Source of the DNA: Melieria omissa
Taxonomy: Eukaryota; Arthropoda; Insecta; Diptera; Ulidiidae
NCBI GenBank assembly: GCA_963971225.1
Contig: OZ020269.1
Location: 78,344,450 to 78,408,449 of the forward strand
Reading direction: 5' to 3'
DNA length: 64,000 nt
In this document: one piece after another, positions 11,620 to 22,117 of the stretch
How the letters are laid out: every line of letters begins with the position of its first letter
How positions within the stretch are numbered: position 1 is the stretch's first letter
Notes under the pieces: generated by a model
Told to the model about the DNA's origin: nothing
The model's input: the letters and a program-made list of their open reading frames with translations, nothing else
The model's database searches: none
Program-made: the position numbers and the translations under genes

Positions 11620-12063
11620 GTGGGCACACAAGTGTTTTCGGTTGCTATGATGCGAGCGGGAAGAGCGAAGCTTAGGCATTTGAAAATGTTAGGTTCATAA
11701 CATTTTCTGTTAGATTTGCGTAGGACAACAGCAAAAAGCTATGTTATTGTTCGCAACGGCTTCACTCGTGTACATTGAAGTGGTGGTTGTTGCAGCGTAG
11801 TGTTCGCTCAATCATTTTTTGCATGCATGTTTCTTGATCTTGTTTGCCGAAGCGCAAACAAAAAACAAACAACGAACGAAGGCATCGTCATCATCGTTTC
11901 AGCGAAGATGACTCGGGATTCGCTAATGTTTTTGTTGTTGTCGTTTATTGTGTGTATGCTTTTTGGTTTTGCTGTAATGTCACTATCAATCGAAGATTTG
12001 TGGTGTATGGCTGTTTGCTCAAATGCTGCGCTTTGATTGATTTTTAAAACCTGCAAATATTTA

Positions 12064-12430
12064 GACGTGGTTGAATCCAATTTGAAATTTTCACAAATAT
12101 TTTTACGTGGCGAGTTCCAAGTAAAATCATTTGTTTATATTTTGACGTGGTTGATACCAATTTTGAACCTTTTGCAGCGGTTTTTTTTTGACGTGGTTGA
12201 ATCCAATTTGAAATTTTCACAAATATTTTTACGTGGCGAGTTCCAAGTAAAATCATTTGTTTATATTTTGACGTGGTTGATACCAATTTTGAACCTTTTG
12301 CAGCGTTTTTTTTTGACGTGGTTGAATCCAATTTGAAATTTCTACAAATATTTTTACGTGGCGCATTCCAAGTAAAATTATTTGTTTATATTTTGACGTG
12401 GTTGATACCAATTTTGAATTTTTTTAAGAA
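12064..12430. repeat. Three-copy ~126-bp tandem repeat upstream of the P-like transposase
   Basis: Units start GACGTGGTTGAATCCAATTT at 12064, 12190 and 12315. Each unit has a second GACGTGGTTGATACCAATTT half, so the repeat is itself a degenerate dimer of about 60 bp. The last unit is the most diverged. The array ends about 60 bp before the likely start codon, within the expected promoter or leader of the transposase gene. Confidence 0.9.
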
Positions 12431-12489
12431 GTATTTTAACGCCATTGTCCAACATTGTAATTCTATTTTGTGTTTCGGTTTGTTACAAT

Positions 12490-15045
12490 ATGGCTACAAA
12501 TATAAAGACAAATAGAAATTCCTCAACGTCTGGAATTCAATGTTGTGTTCGCAGTTGCAAAAAATCGAGACGACAATGCGAGAATCTTAGATTATTTAGA
12601 TTCCCCGCTGCTGATTTCGTGTTTGGCCAAATTTGGCGCGAAAAATGCAATATATCTTATGACGACTATAACCGAAAACTGTATATTTGTGAAAATCATT
12701 TCTCCAGTACTTATGTAGGAAAAAGGTTTCTAAAAAAGGATGCGATTCCAACCTTAAACTTAGACGAAGATCATGAGATTTCGGATGAAGAATTTTTAGA
12801 ACCAGATTCTTCATTGAAACGACCACGTTATGATGACATAGTATGCAGTAATTGCGAAAAAAACGTCAAAATAACCCATTATTACAAAAAGAAATACAGC
12901 GACCTATTAAAAAAATTCAAAAAAATTAACGAAAAATTGCGAAAAGAAAAGCGCTTTATTTTAAAATCCAAGAATTGTTGTTCAAAGACTTTAAAAAATT
13001 CAATTGATTCTTTAAAACATATCAACTTGGAATCCAAAACATTTTGTAAACTTTTACTTAGCACCCGGCCGAAAGAATATTCTGACGAAGTGAAATATTT
13101 AGCGCAAAATATTTTTTATATTTCACAATCAACATATTCTTTCCTAAGAGATAAGTTAAATTTCAATTTGCCACATATCAGCACCTTAAATCGGTGGGCT
13201 CCAATAAAGTTCCTTCAGCCCGGTATCAACAATGTGGCTTTTGAATTCATTAAAAAGATGTGCTTAGAGTTGGAGGAAAAAAATGAAAATAATATGGTTC
13301 TTTTAATGGACGAAATGGCAATACGTAGAGAATTACGATACAATCAAAAACTAGATTTAATTGACGGATTTGAATGCATAGGCTTCGAAAGAACAAAAAA
13401 AATTGGTAAGCAAGTATGTGTATTTATGTTGAAGTCCATGTTCTCGAGTTGGTGTTCAATTTTAAACTATTTTGTGTCAGAGAATGGATTAACAGCAGAT
13501 ACGTTGTGCAAAATAATTAAAGAAAATCTTAAAATTTTAAGCAATTTTGGTATAGTAGTGAACGTTTTGGTTTGTGATCAGGGGTCTTCTAATAGAAAGT
13601 GTTTCTCCGACTTAGGCGTATGTATAGAGAAACCATACTTTCAATTTCAAAATCAAAAAATTTATTGCATGTTCGATTTCCCACATTTAATCAAGTCATT
13701 GCGAAATGGTTGGCTTAAATGCGACTTGAAAACGCCTGATGGTTTAGTTAGCTTTAAAGTAGTTCAAGAGCTTTGGGAGAGGGAAGAAAATTGTAAAACC
13801 AAAATGTGCCCAGAATTGACTAGACAACACATATTTCCAAATTCATTTGAAAAAATGCGTGTTAAATTTGCCACGCAAGTGTTCAGTAAAACAGTTGAAG
13901 CTGCTATCAGAACAATTTCAGACATAAGTGGATTTAAAAAAATCACACAAGAGGTAGCGTTATCCACAGCTGATTTTATAGCAAAAATTGATCAAATATT
14001 TGATTGCATGAATAGTGGATCTTTGTATGCAGATAACTGCTACCGATCTGCTCTTCAGATTAAGAAAGAATCGCACACATTTATTCAAACATTTTTATAT
14101 TATCTAGAGGAAGTGAAATTTGTTGATGAAAAAAAACGAGTTTTCTTCCTAGATGGCATGAAACTATCCTTAAAATCGGTCCTTCTACTTGTAGATGAAA
14201 TATTAAAAGATAATTCGGACAAGTTTTTTATTATGACAAAGGCCTTTAACCAGGACAAGTTGGAGAATACGTTTGCTGTGTTAAGGCAAAAAGGAGGTAA
14301 TAATTGTAACCCCTCTGTAGCTGAACTTAATAATATCTTAGCCAGGTTATTAGCCTTTAAAATAATAAAGTTTAGCTCCTCTACCAATTGTGAAGAGACG
14401 CAAGATTCAATGACTAATTTAATTTCAAGCGCTTCTTTTAATGAGGATGTTTTGCAGGCTAATGGCGATGATAATGACAATGAAATCCTGGAAAATCTTG
14501 ATCTAAGTAGTGAGATGCACGAGGCGTATTTTGTAGGTGACACCTTTTGTAATCTGAAAGATATTAACTTAGAGCTGGTTTCCATGAGGTATTTTGTTGG
14601 ATACGTAGCGTACAAAATCATTCCTAAATTAAATTGTGAAAAATGCGGTGACGAATTGAGAAAAAGGGATGAAGTTTTGACTGCTCCAAGTGAAATTTTT
14701 ATTTTTCACAAAAATTATCAGTCAATTTCTGATTTTGGTAATCTTTTTGCTCCTTCCAATTCCCCAATGAATGTATGCATAAAACATATTTTAATTTTTC
14801 ATAAAATCTTCGAAGCAGAACCTGAAAAAATTGGTATTAACCCATTAAAACCTGACCCCAGAAGGGCTTGTGCGATTTCCATAAAATTTTGCACAATCTT
14901 AGTAATTGACCTAATCAAGAAAAAAAATCAAGAAAATAATTCATACCCCCACCCCCTGAACCAGGAGGGTACGTTGCGCAAACGCAATTTGGGCCTTAGT
15001 CACATACAAAACATAAAATTTAAAAAAAAAAAAAAATTTGTTTAA
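12490..15045 (+). CDS. P-element-like transposase (THAP domain, RNase H-fold DDE), C-terminus altered
   Basis: Cut-and-paste transposase acting in the nucleus. The frame opens at 12445 (866 residues), but I prefer ATG 12490 (context AATATGG, giving MATNIKTN) because the upstream 15 residues are hydrophobic and unlike THAP proteins. Numbering from 12445: a C2CH THAP zinc finger at ~33-106 (C34 or C38 pairs, CENH at 82-85, IPTLNL as the closing AVPTLF-like motif); a Lys-rich probable coiled coil ~145-175; the DDE core with D289 (LLMDEMAIR), D378 (VCDQGSSNRK) and E607 (FNQDKLENTF), matching the DEM, DQG and LEN blocks of Drosophila P transposase. The segment between the DQG and LEN blocks should include the GTP-binding insertion. 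From residue 799 on, the protein is encoded by an inserted TTAA element. No introns are needed, unlike Drosophila P. Function is probable but untested. Confidence 0.93.
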   Translation: MATNIKTNRNSSTSGIQCCVRSCKKSRRQCENLRLFRFPAADFVFGQIWREKCNISYDDYNRKLYICENHFSSTYVGKRFLKKDAIPTLNLDEDHEISDEEFLEPDSSLKRPRYDDIVCSNCEKNVKITHYYKKKYSDLLKKFKKINEKLRKEKRFILKSKNCCSKTLKNSIDSLKHINLESKTFCKLLLSTRPKEYSDEVKYLAQNIFYISQSTYSFLRDKLNFNLPHISTLNRWAPIKFLQPGINNVAFEFIKKMCLELEEKNENNMVLLMDEMAIRRELRYNQKLDLIDGFECIGFERTKKIGKQVCVFMLKSMFSSWCSILNYFVSENGLTADTLCKIIKENLKILSNFGIVVNVLVCDQGSSNRKCFSDLGVCIEKPYFQFQNQKIYCMFDFPHLIKSLRNGWLKCDLKTPDGLVSFKVVQELWEREENCKTKMCPELTRQHIFPNSFEKMRVKFATQVFSKTVEAAIRTISDISGFKKITQEVALSTADFIAKIDQIFDCMNSGSLYADNCYRSALQIKKESHTFIQTFLYYLEEVKFVDEKKRVFFLDGMKLSLKSVLLLVDEILKDNSDKFFIMTKAFNQDKLENTFAVLRQKGGNNCNPSVAELNNILARLLAFKIIKFSSSTNCEETQDSMTNLISSASFNEDVLQANGDDNDNEILENLDLSSEMHEAYFVGDTFCNLKDINLELVSMRYFVGYVAYKIIPKLNCEKCGDELRKRDEVLTAPSEIFIFHKNYQSISDFGNLFAPSNSPMNVCIKHILIFHKIFEAEPEKIGINPLKPDPRRACAISIKFCTILVIDLIKKKNQENNSYPHPLNQEGTLRKRNLGLSHIQNIKFKKKKKFV

Positions 15046-15339
15046 ACTTATTTTTAAATAGTTTAGCATTACAAAATGCAGCCCACAAAGGGATTTTGAT
15101 AGGTTTGAAGAATAAGTATTTTTAATTGAATTTCAAAAATTCCCCAAAAAAAACCTTTGACTTTGGATCGAAAAAAAGATATGAATATTTAAAAAATTTT
15201 GAAATTTCGGTATGACAGAATCTAAAACGATCAATTCGAATCCAATTCTACCCATTTTCAAGTCTTATATCTTTATGAATTACTTAATGTAGCGAAATTC
15301 CCAAACGTTGCGCAAACGCAACGCTCAGGGCTTAATGGG
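14841..15339. mobile_element. TTAA-flanked MITE inserted in the transposase gene
   Basis: TTAA lies at 14837-14840 and 15340-15343. The ends CCCATTAAAACCTGA and TCAGGGCTTAATGGG are inverted with two mismatches in 15. A 17-base motif ACGTTGCGCAAACGCAA occurs twice (14971-14987 and 15305-15321); GTTGCG-CAAA-CGCAAC in the second is a perfect hairpin. The insertion gives the transposase about 68 foreign residues and a new stop at 15043. Confidence 0.88.
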
Positions 15340-15341
15340 TT

Positions 15342-15524
15342 AAGGCACATGTTTTACAATCTTGTAAAAATGCTACACCTGAATGGTTCCATGGTGAGTG
15401 CTGTAACCATAGAGTCCAAATTTTAGATTTTCTTATTTTAGTTCTTCTACGAAAACACTGCATGTGGGCTGTGCAAAAAGGAAGTTCGAAAGAACGAAAA
15501 TTGAAAATAATTGTTGGCAAATAA
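15342..15524 (+). pseudogene. Displaced original C-terminal coding segment of the P-like transposase
   Basis: If the TTAA element and one TTAA are ignored, the frame runs straight from residue 798 into 60 more codons ending at TAA 15522-15524. These include ATPEWFHGECCNHRVQILDF and LLRKHCMWAVQ. Cys and His residues here complete a Cys/His-rich C-terminal region begun by CEKCGDE and CIKH upstream. AATAAA overlaps the stop at 15520-15525, a sensible poly(A) signal. This fixes the ancestral gene end and dates the MITE after the P-like element. Confidence 0.85.
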
Positions 15525-16022
15525 AAAAATTCTTATTAAAAATTATTATTTATGAAAGATAAATTTAAACGAAAGTAAAACAATAAACATAAAACCTTAC
15601 AATAATATTCTTAATAAATAACTATAAACGCTCTTGTGCAACATATTTGCACCCATATTTTACTACACCAAGTTCACGCATTTTTTTTGCTAATTGTAAT
15701 TTGCTTGTGATTATAAAAAAGAAAGCAGAAATAACGACGCAACAATTACCAACAACATCAATGCTATCCCGCCTGCACGGCACAGCGCAAAAAACAGTAT
15801 ACCGCTAACTTTTTTTTGTTTGCCAATATTATAATGCTATTCCCCGCGACAACAAAAGCAGCGTTCATCGTCATGTTTATCAAGTGGCGCAACAGCAGCG
15901 AGAATACGAATGAGTACAGAAGCGACTTCAATTCACATGTTACGCCGAAGTTACAGAGATTTCTGCTGTTAGTAACAGAGATTTCTGCTGTCAATAACAG
16001 AGGGTACTACCAGCAGTACCCA
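15525..16022. other. Non-coding 3' part of the P-like element
   Basis: No gene is supported. A 23-24-base direct repeat (TAACAGAGATTTCTGCTGT) lies at about 15951-15992. Purine-rich and CAG-rich runs follow. Confidence 0.6.
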
Positions 16023-17092
16023 CCCTGCAAGCAATTCGGTAGTCGACTACAAAAATAACTCACTTCTAGTTAACTTTCATAACCTAACTATAAGCTAACT
16101 ACAAAGTAATGCAGACCTTCCCAAAAACCAATGCAACTTTTGCTTTTTGGCATATTTTAAAGAACAGTTAATTGCTATTTGTTCTTACGCGAAGTTATGT
16201 CCCTAACTATAAGCTAACTATAAAGTAATGCAGAACCCACCCAAATTTAAGGCGTGCGTTTATGGCATAGGAATTTAAAAAACAGCTAATTGTTGTTTTT
16301 TTTTGTTCTTTGGAATTTTATTTTACATATTTGTCATTTTCTTTCGTGCATTATGAAATCATAATCAGTGCTTAGTCTCGTGCGTGCGGTCGGAGTCCTA
16401 ACTAAATTGAATTGTTAAACAATTTTATATAATTTTTTCAAGTGATTGCTTTAGTTTTAATTATTTAAGCTAAGCCGAAATGAGAGGTGCAAGCAAAATA
16501 AATTTAAGAAGCCTTTGAAAAAGGAAAGGGATTCGTATTCAAATAAATTAAATTCATGTAATGTTGGTAAATCAGAAGCCACCTGTTCCTCTGCTAATGT
16601 GCAGAGCCAAAACGGAATTTATATTGAAAATATTTGTGTCCAAGAAAATTGTTCCGAAAAAATTGTCCAACAAAAAATGCATTAAAAGTGTTTTCAAGAG
16701 TTGTTAGGTATTTAAACATTTTTCAAATAAAAAAGGAAATACAAAAATTTTAAATTTACAAAACAATCATAGAAATATCCATTTTTATGGATAAAGACGT
16801 ATTAACTAATAGTTGAGTTATAGCTGATTTAAATAAAGTCAACTTGAAGCTAACTGAAATGTAATTAGTTTATAGCTAACCACAAATTAGATAACTTTTA
16901 ACTAACTTTTAAATAACTAACTTTAAGTTAGTTGAAAAGTCATGCAGAGTCGGACAATTGACTACTGCCTAGGCCATCGCCATGTTAAAATAGTCAGTTG
17001 GCTCCATTGAAAATAATCCAACTATCAACCACAACTAGTTGAGAATTAGTTAGATTAAAGTGCGTTAAAAGTTAATTGAGTTGCCGGCAGGG
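16023..17092 (+). mobile_element. Non-autonomous DNA element 'CCCTGC', copy 1
   Basis: Starts CCCTGCAAG and ends GCCGGCAGGG; the inverted copy at 33443-34283 has the same two ends, which fixes the borders. Subterminal CTAACTATAAGCTAACTA units repeat about 121 bp apart near 16085 and 16206, and similar TTAGCTATAA motifs fill the right end. Near 16480-16685 is a remnant coding stretch (ATG AGA GGT..., later KSEATCSSANVQSQNGIYIE) that is partly preserved in the other copy. It may be the first exon of a lost transposase. I could not find a clean target duplication, so the superfamily is unassigned. Confidence 0.7.
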
Positions 17093-17119
17093 CAAGTACA
17101 ACGCGTTTGCTTGTATGAG

Positions 17120-17150
17120 ATGCGCGTTCTATATTACTTCATATTCTTTG
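17120..17150 (-). repeat. Right 31-bp TIR of the P-like element
   Basis: Perfect inverse of 11589-11619. Only 27 bp separate it from the nested CCCTGC element. Confidence 0.95.
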
Positions 17151-17514
17151 GTATAAGTAATATGAGTAAAAAACTTACAAAACGGTGAAGACTTTCGTGT
17201 ATTTCAAGGAGGCTAACACGTAACTCGATTCGAAATTTGAAACTGTTCGAAAGTTATATTCGACCCGAATTTAAATTCTATGCAACACAGTAGAATCGGG
17301 GTCTAAAAGGGCAAAATATAGGTTAAGGTGTTGTATGAAGAAACGTGATTTATTATTTCGACATATTGATTTCAAACTTTTTGAAAGTACACCTAAGTCT
17401 GTTTTTACACGGTCTTTTTTTACACGGTTTTGATATAACACGGTTTGAAAATTGAATATTTTTAATTTTTTTACACGATTTTATTCCATTTAGCACGATT
17501 TGAAATTTTATGTA

Positions 17515-18759
17515 GGGGAGAGTGGGTCGAATCGTTACATGGGGCGAATCGTTACAGAGCGATATCTTAAAAATTACGCCACCATATATCAAATGTCGCA
17601 TAGCTAAATGTTCGTCACCTTCAGCCGCTCATTTGGTTCGGTGACATTCCAATTGTCAGTAGAAAACTGACGCTTGACAGGGTAAAATGTGTTTTGTGAC
17701 TTGTAAAATTCATATTTGGATGTCTACAATCTTTCAATTTTGAGTGCTAAATAATTTTGTGATCAATCGAAAGTGTATGTTTTTTTTATCTTTATTGTGT
17801 TGCCTTTCGCGTAAAAAAAGAAAATTCGCAAATATTGTTACCGTGTCTTTGCTAAGCCATTCCATAGCAAACATGTCACAGTGGGGCGAATCGTTACATT
17901 TCGTATGGGGCGAATCGTGACGGTCATTTTTTATGCATTTAAGCGTCTGACGCAATTTTGAAGACTGCGTTATTGCTTTTGTTTGTAGAAAAATCATCTG
18001 TGTTGTTCGTCATGATATGTTTTTTATCATTTTCGTGATTTTTTTTTTATTGCAACGAGTTGAATTCAAAATACTTTGAGCGAACAGTTGTCAAAATAAG
18101 AGTACTTGATATAAAATGTCACTATCGGGATGACTTTATTATTTGACTATGATTGCAACTTTTCATTGTAATGAAGAAGGTGCATGCCGCAGCAAGAAAA
18201 CTGGCTGGACAAATGAACAAAGATGACAAGAAAAAAAAACAAAAAAGGTAGCTAAATCATCTGAGGCAGCACCGAAACGCATAAGCCAGCGTCGAAGCGC
18301 CATCGCTGCGAATGATTATGCTGATGTTGAGTCAGATTCTGAATAAAAATCAACTTTTTTCCTTTATCATTTTTTCATATACCATTTTCTTCTGGCATGT
18401 TGGTCAATTTAACCATCAAACATGTATTCGTTTGCTTAATAAAAATGAAGTAAATAATTGAAATATTATCTGTGTACACATATTTTGATTTCATCGCCTC
18501 AAAATTTGAAAAAGCGAGTGTAACGATTCGCCCCATACTGCGTAACGATTCGCCCCACACTTTTTAAAATGCCATTTTTTGGACACTTTGGAAATATCGA
18601 CATAACTTATTTCGTATTTGTCCAACACCTAAGTGTTTATAATCAAAAGTTGCGCAAAATAACAGGCTTCAAAACGATATATAACATGGTCGAAAATTTT
18701 TTTGCAGATAAAAAATATTGGGCTTACAAAAAAGCGTAACGATTCGCCCCACTTTCCCC
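17515..18759 (+). mobile_element. TA-flanked element with repeated GGGGCGAATCGTTAC motifs
   Basis: TIRs GGGGAGAGTGGGTCGAATCG and the inverse of GGGGAAAGTGGGGCGAATCG lie between TA at 17513 and 18760. The core GGGCGAATCGTTAC or a near copy occurs about seven times, in direct orientation in the left third (17526, 17541, 17884, 17906) and inverted in the right third (18519, 18541, 18733). A short coding remnant near 18172-18345 may be a transposase tail. Confidence 0.8.
18172..18345 (+). pseudogene. Basic C-terminal peptide remnant in the nested TA element
   Basis: An ATG at 18172 opens a short Lys/Ala-rich peptide (HAAARKLAGQMNKDDKKKK). A poly-A run then shifts the frame to KVAKSSEAAPKRISQRRS and a final DVESDSE before a stop at 18343. 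The one-base slip and lack of any upstream domain suggest the tail of a lost transposase. The family cannot be named. Confidence 0.4.
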
Positions 18760-18847
18760 TACTTAAATTTTTTTTGTCAAATTTAATTTTTGCGAAGTAT
18801 GTTCATATCACAAAAAAGTATTTATGAAAGAAAAAAGTCTGAAACCA

Positions 18848-19042
18848 TCGATAGTATCGATAGTGCTATCGATAGTTTGCGAACACTAGCTTAAAGATTT
18901 AAGTGAATTCCCTTTTAGCGCGTACAAGCAATTTTTACTGGTCAAAGCAAATGTGAATAGCACTAATTTAGGGGAATTCCCTTTATGTGCATACAATAAA
19001 ATTTACTGGTCAGAGCAATTGAAACGTGTTAATATTTTGTGA
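18848..19042. repeat. Short palindromic and tandem repeats
   Basis: CTATCGATAG-type palindromes are repeated at 18848-18880. A ~69-bp direct duplication follows, with GAATTCCCTTT...TTTACTGGTCA starting at 18905 and again at 18974. Confidence 0.7.
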
Positions 19043-20265
19043 ACTGTCAATGCAATAAGACGTGTTTGGTAAAGAAATTTTAATAGGTTTTAGAGATTAG
19101 GAACAAATCACCCATTTTTGTATACGATCAATGTCTTTTTTTACACGGTTTTTTTTTACACGGCTTCTTCTGGAACCAATCTACCGTGTAAAAACAGACT
19201 TAGGTGTACTCGAAATCAAAAGTAATTCGACACTTGTTTTTCATATTTTCTAAAATCCAAGTTTTACGGGATCAACAGTGGGTTAAGGTATCCAGGAAGA
19301 CTATGAAAAAAACATGAACCGCCTATTGACTTCAAAATTAGTGGAAATAATAAGTTTGTTCGGAGAAACTTGATGTAATGGGTTTTTTGACTTCAAACTT
19401 AGTGAAAGTGCTCCAAAATTATAAATAAACGGTGTTTTTCAATTTTTTCGAAAATCGAAATCTGACGGGTCAACGATTGGTTCAAAGTGTGTATGGGGGA
19501 AACATGGTTCAAGAGGTTGATTGACTTGAAACATGGTGGAAACGTTGCAAATGAGATATAATTAGACAAGTATTTGTTCATAAAAATTTAATGGGTAAGA
19601 GAAACTTTCTTGATTGGTCCCTTTGACTTTCGCACAAAGTCGCGGGACCCTGCTAGTTTGATATAAACAAAATACTTAGATGTGTGACCAAAAATGGATT
19701 TTCTAAGAATGGAACAGACATTACATCTTCTATGTTCATTGCCTCACTAGGCTCAGATTGCAGGTTATCCGGGAATTGTTGGTTTGGTGCAGTGGCGTCC
19801 CCAGGATTTCGGGAAGGGGGGGGGATATGCAAAAAATGCAGTTTAACGCCATTTTTATACTTTCATCTTTGCGTATTATTTTTAATACATGTTGAATAAA
19901 ATTGTACATACATACATATATGTATACATATACTAACATAAACTTCTTAAAACACAAAATTCAAGTGACATGTATTTTTAAGTCATAAAATCCCAACCAA
20001 AAAATTCAAGTTTGTTTTAAGTTATGACATTTCGAAAACAACTGCTAATAGAATTACGAAAAACTCAAAAGACGTATTTTAAAAAGCACACCAGCTATGT
20101 AAAAGAAATCAAACATTTACAAAATGTATGACGTTCTGAAATTTAATTATGATAGAGGTGACCATGTTTCCATGTTTACCCGCAATTTCATTTCATTTTT
20201 TTTAATTTCAACAGCTGATGCAGGGTTGGCATGAAGCCTGCGTTTGATTACTATTTTGGTAAATA

Positions 20266-21234
20266 AGGACTGTATCGAAAAGAAAGTGCACACTTTCTAA
20301 CGTAATTTTCTCGCAGCATATAATTTTTTTTGTAATTCTAAAAATGCCGTTAAATAGAGTAGGCCTTGAAATACTGATTTCATACAAATTTAGTTTCATA
20401 TATTTTTCTATTACAAAAATTACGCGTATCGAGCTAGACATCCTCAAAAAATTTATGTACAGTTGGTTCACTGAAACAGGTGCTTCGTACAGAAAATCAG
20501 CCAAACGACATCGCGTGTCCATAAACTCCGCTAAAAAGATGATTCTTAAGTATGGTGAACATTGCACTATCAACGACCTACCAAAAAATTGGCCGTAAAA
20601 AGGGTCCTAAAGGCCCAAAAATGGAAGAAAAACTGAAGCATTCGATTGACGAAAACAAGTGAATTTGTATTGGAAATTTAGCTAGAACGAGTGTGACCAT
20701 GGTGCAAAGACTGAAGCAGAGGAATAACTTAAAAACATATAAAAAATAAACAATACCAAAAAGAAATGAAAATCAAAAAGTGGCTGGCAAAACGCGATGC
20801 AGAAAACTATGCACTCGTCTCTGCAAAGAAAAAGTTTGGGGCATTATGGATGACGAGACATATGTAAAAATGAACTCAAAATAACTGCCAGGAAAAAGTG
20901 AGAATCCGCTAAATGCACCAGAACTACGTCCAAAAGAGCGCTACTGGGCAATAGCCAAAAGAAACCTTATGAAAGCTAAAAATCTTCAGGAATTAAAAAA
21001 AATTGGAGAAAATAAAAAAAAAACTTAACGCAAACCACTGTACAAAATTTAATAAAGAGGGTCAAATAAAAGATTAGATATAAATTTATTTGAAAAAGAA
21101 ATTTGTTATTTAAACAAAAATCCTTAGTCCTTAAAGTATATGCAACAAATGTTAAAACAAAAAATCTGATCAAAAAAATTTCCATTAAAGTTATACTTCA
21201 AACTAAGCGTGCACTTTCTTTTCGATACAGTCCT
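20266..21234 (+). mobile_element. Tc1-like element, decayed
   Basis: TIRs AGGACTGTATCGAAAAGAAA and inverse (about 25 bp, perfect) lie between TA at 20264 and 21235. The interior encodes a broken Tc1-like transposase. The helix-turn-helix region (LKKFMYSWFTETGASYRKSA, 20443-20502) is open to 20598. A first catalytic block MDDETYVKM is near 20848-20872, and NAPELRPKERYWAIAKRNLM-type residues near 20914-20970 hold the third acidic position. Several stops show it is dead. Confidence 0.82.
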
Positions 21235-22117
21235 TAGTCGACACTTTTGGGAACATTGAAAATACAACTATTCTGCGAGAACAAATGCAATGCTGATTTT
21301 TTTTATTCATTTATTCTTAACCCTTCTGCGGGTATCCGGTTCTGGCCAGACCATATTGAACTTTGGATCCACTTTAGTAATGTTGTAATTAAGCTATCGA
21401 GCTCAAATTTCATGATATCCTTAACTGATCCTTTCTAAGCACAAAACCCAAAACCATGGCTTGGCCAGACCATGGTGCATTTGCATACAAATTTGCCAGT
21501 TATTTTCAGTTTTTTTTTTGTTATTTTCGACGTAATTATTGTCAGAATTGTTAATAAATATTTTTTTATATTATATATATATTTTCAACTAGGTTTTTCC
21601 ATCTGACCCGATTTGAAGCACTTTTTTCGTGCCATCCCGTTAATAGTGACGTAAATTAGCTGGCGCAAAATGTACCTGGTCCAAGTGTTTTTCGTTCGCC
21701 TTGGCTTTTATTTTCTTTGGGTTAATAAATTATTATTTTTGTTGGAAAATAATGTTGGAACATATTCAAAATTAATACTTATCCATTTTCCAATTCGATT
21801 GGGTGTTTTCTGTGACAGAGATGAAAGGAAGAGAATGCTATTTTGAGAATCAGGTGGACATTGTTTTTGAACTTCGACGCTGGAGTTAAATCAGAGAGGA
21901 AAATCTCTAAAAAAATTTCCTTAGCAATAGCGGAAACTAATGCTTTAGAGCAACGAATTTAAGATATTAAATAATTTGCTGCGAGAGGCAATAATAACGG
22001 TGCTGCCAATTTCACGCTTTCATTTGGCCCTGAACAAAACGAAGCTTCTGATACTGATAGAAAAAATGCATATGTAAAAATATATAAAAATGCATGCATA
22101 TTTTTCTTTGGCAAAGC

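Larger units (their letters stand above)
11589..17150 (+). mobile_element. P-element-like transposon with THAP/DDE transposase
   Basis: The ends 11589-11619 and 17120-17150 are perfect 31-bp inverted repeats starting CAAAGAATATGAAGTAATAT. Thirty-one-base TIRs starting CA and 8-bp target duplications are the known hallmarks of P elements. The left flank is TGTATAAG (11581-11588) and the right flank is GTATAAG (17151-17157), an 8-bp duplication missing one base. The element holds a 126-bp tandem repeat, one long transposase ORF, a nested TTAA element (14841-15339) and a second nested element (16023-17092). Without the two insertions it is about 4.0 kb. Identity by TIR plus transposase is strong; present mobility is unknown because the gene end has been altered. 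Confidence 0.93.
17390..19206. mobile_element. TA-flanked element with 23-bp TIRs (pogo-like by its ends)
   Basis: TIRs CACCTAAGTCTGTTTTTACA... (17390-17412) and the inverse (19184-19206) are perfect over 23 bp and sit between TA dinucleotides at 17388 and 19207. TTTTTACACGG recurs several times just inside both ends. No transposase is recognisable outside the nested element. Assignment to Tc1/mariner/pogo rests only on the TA duplication and TIR style. Confidence 0.8.
17225..19656 (+). mobile_element. Helitron-like repeat, copy B, with 3' hairpin and CTAG end
   Basis: Contains the family unit TGTATGAAGAAACGTGATTT (17334) and later CAATTTTTTCGAAAATCGAA and AATCTGACGGGTCAAC (19439-19474) in loosely repeated ~115-bp units. 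The 3' end is a hairpin: GGTCCC (19616-19621), inner stem GACTTT/AAAGTC around CGCAC, closing GGGACC (19644-19649), then CTGCTAG and T. A hairpin followed by CTRR next to T is the Helitron 3' signature. No Rep/helicase gene is present, so the element is non-autonomous. It is split by the TA-flanked element at 17390-19206. The left boundary is uncertain. Confidence 0.6.

Noticed and set aside
12037..12515. Open frames of 80-99 codons across the 126-bp tandem repeat
   Set aside because: The repeated peptide reflects the DNA repeat; frames on both strands are equally open.
14100..14621. 173-codon minus-strand open frame
   Set aside because: It lies entirely opposite the transposase gene, which has clear domain matches.
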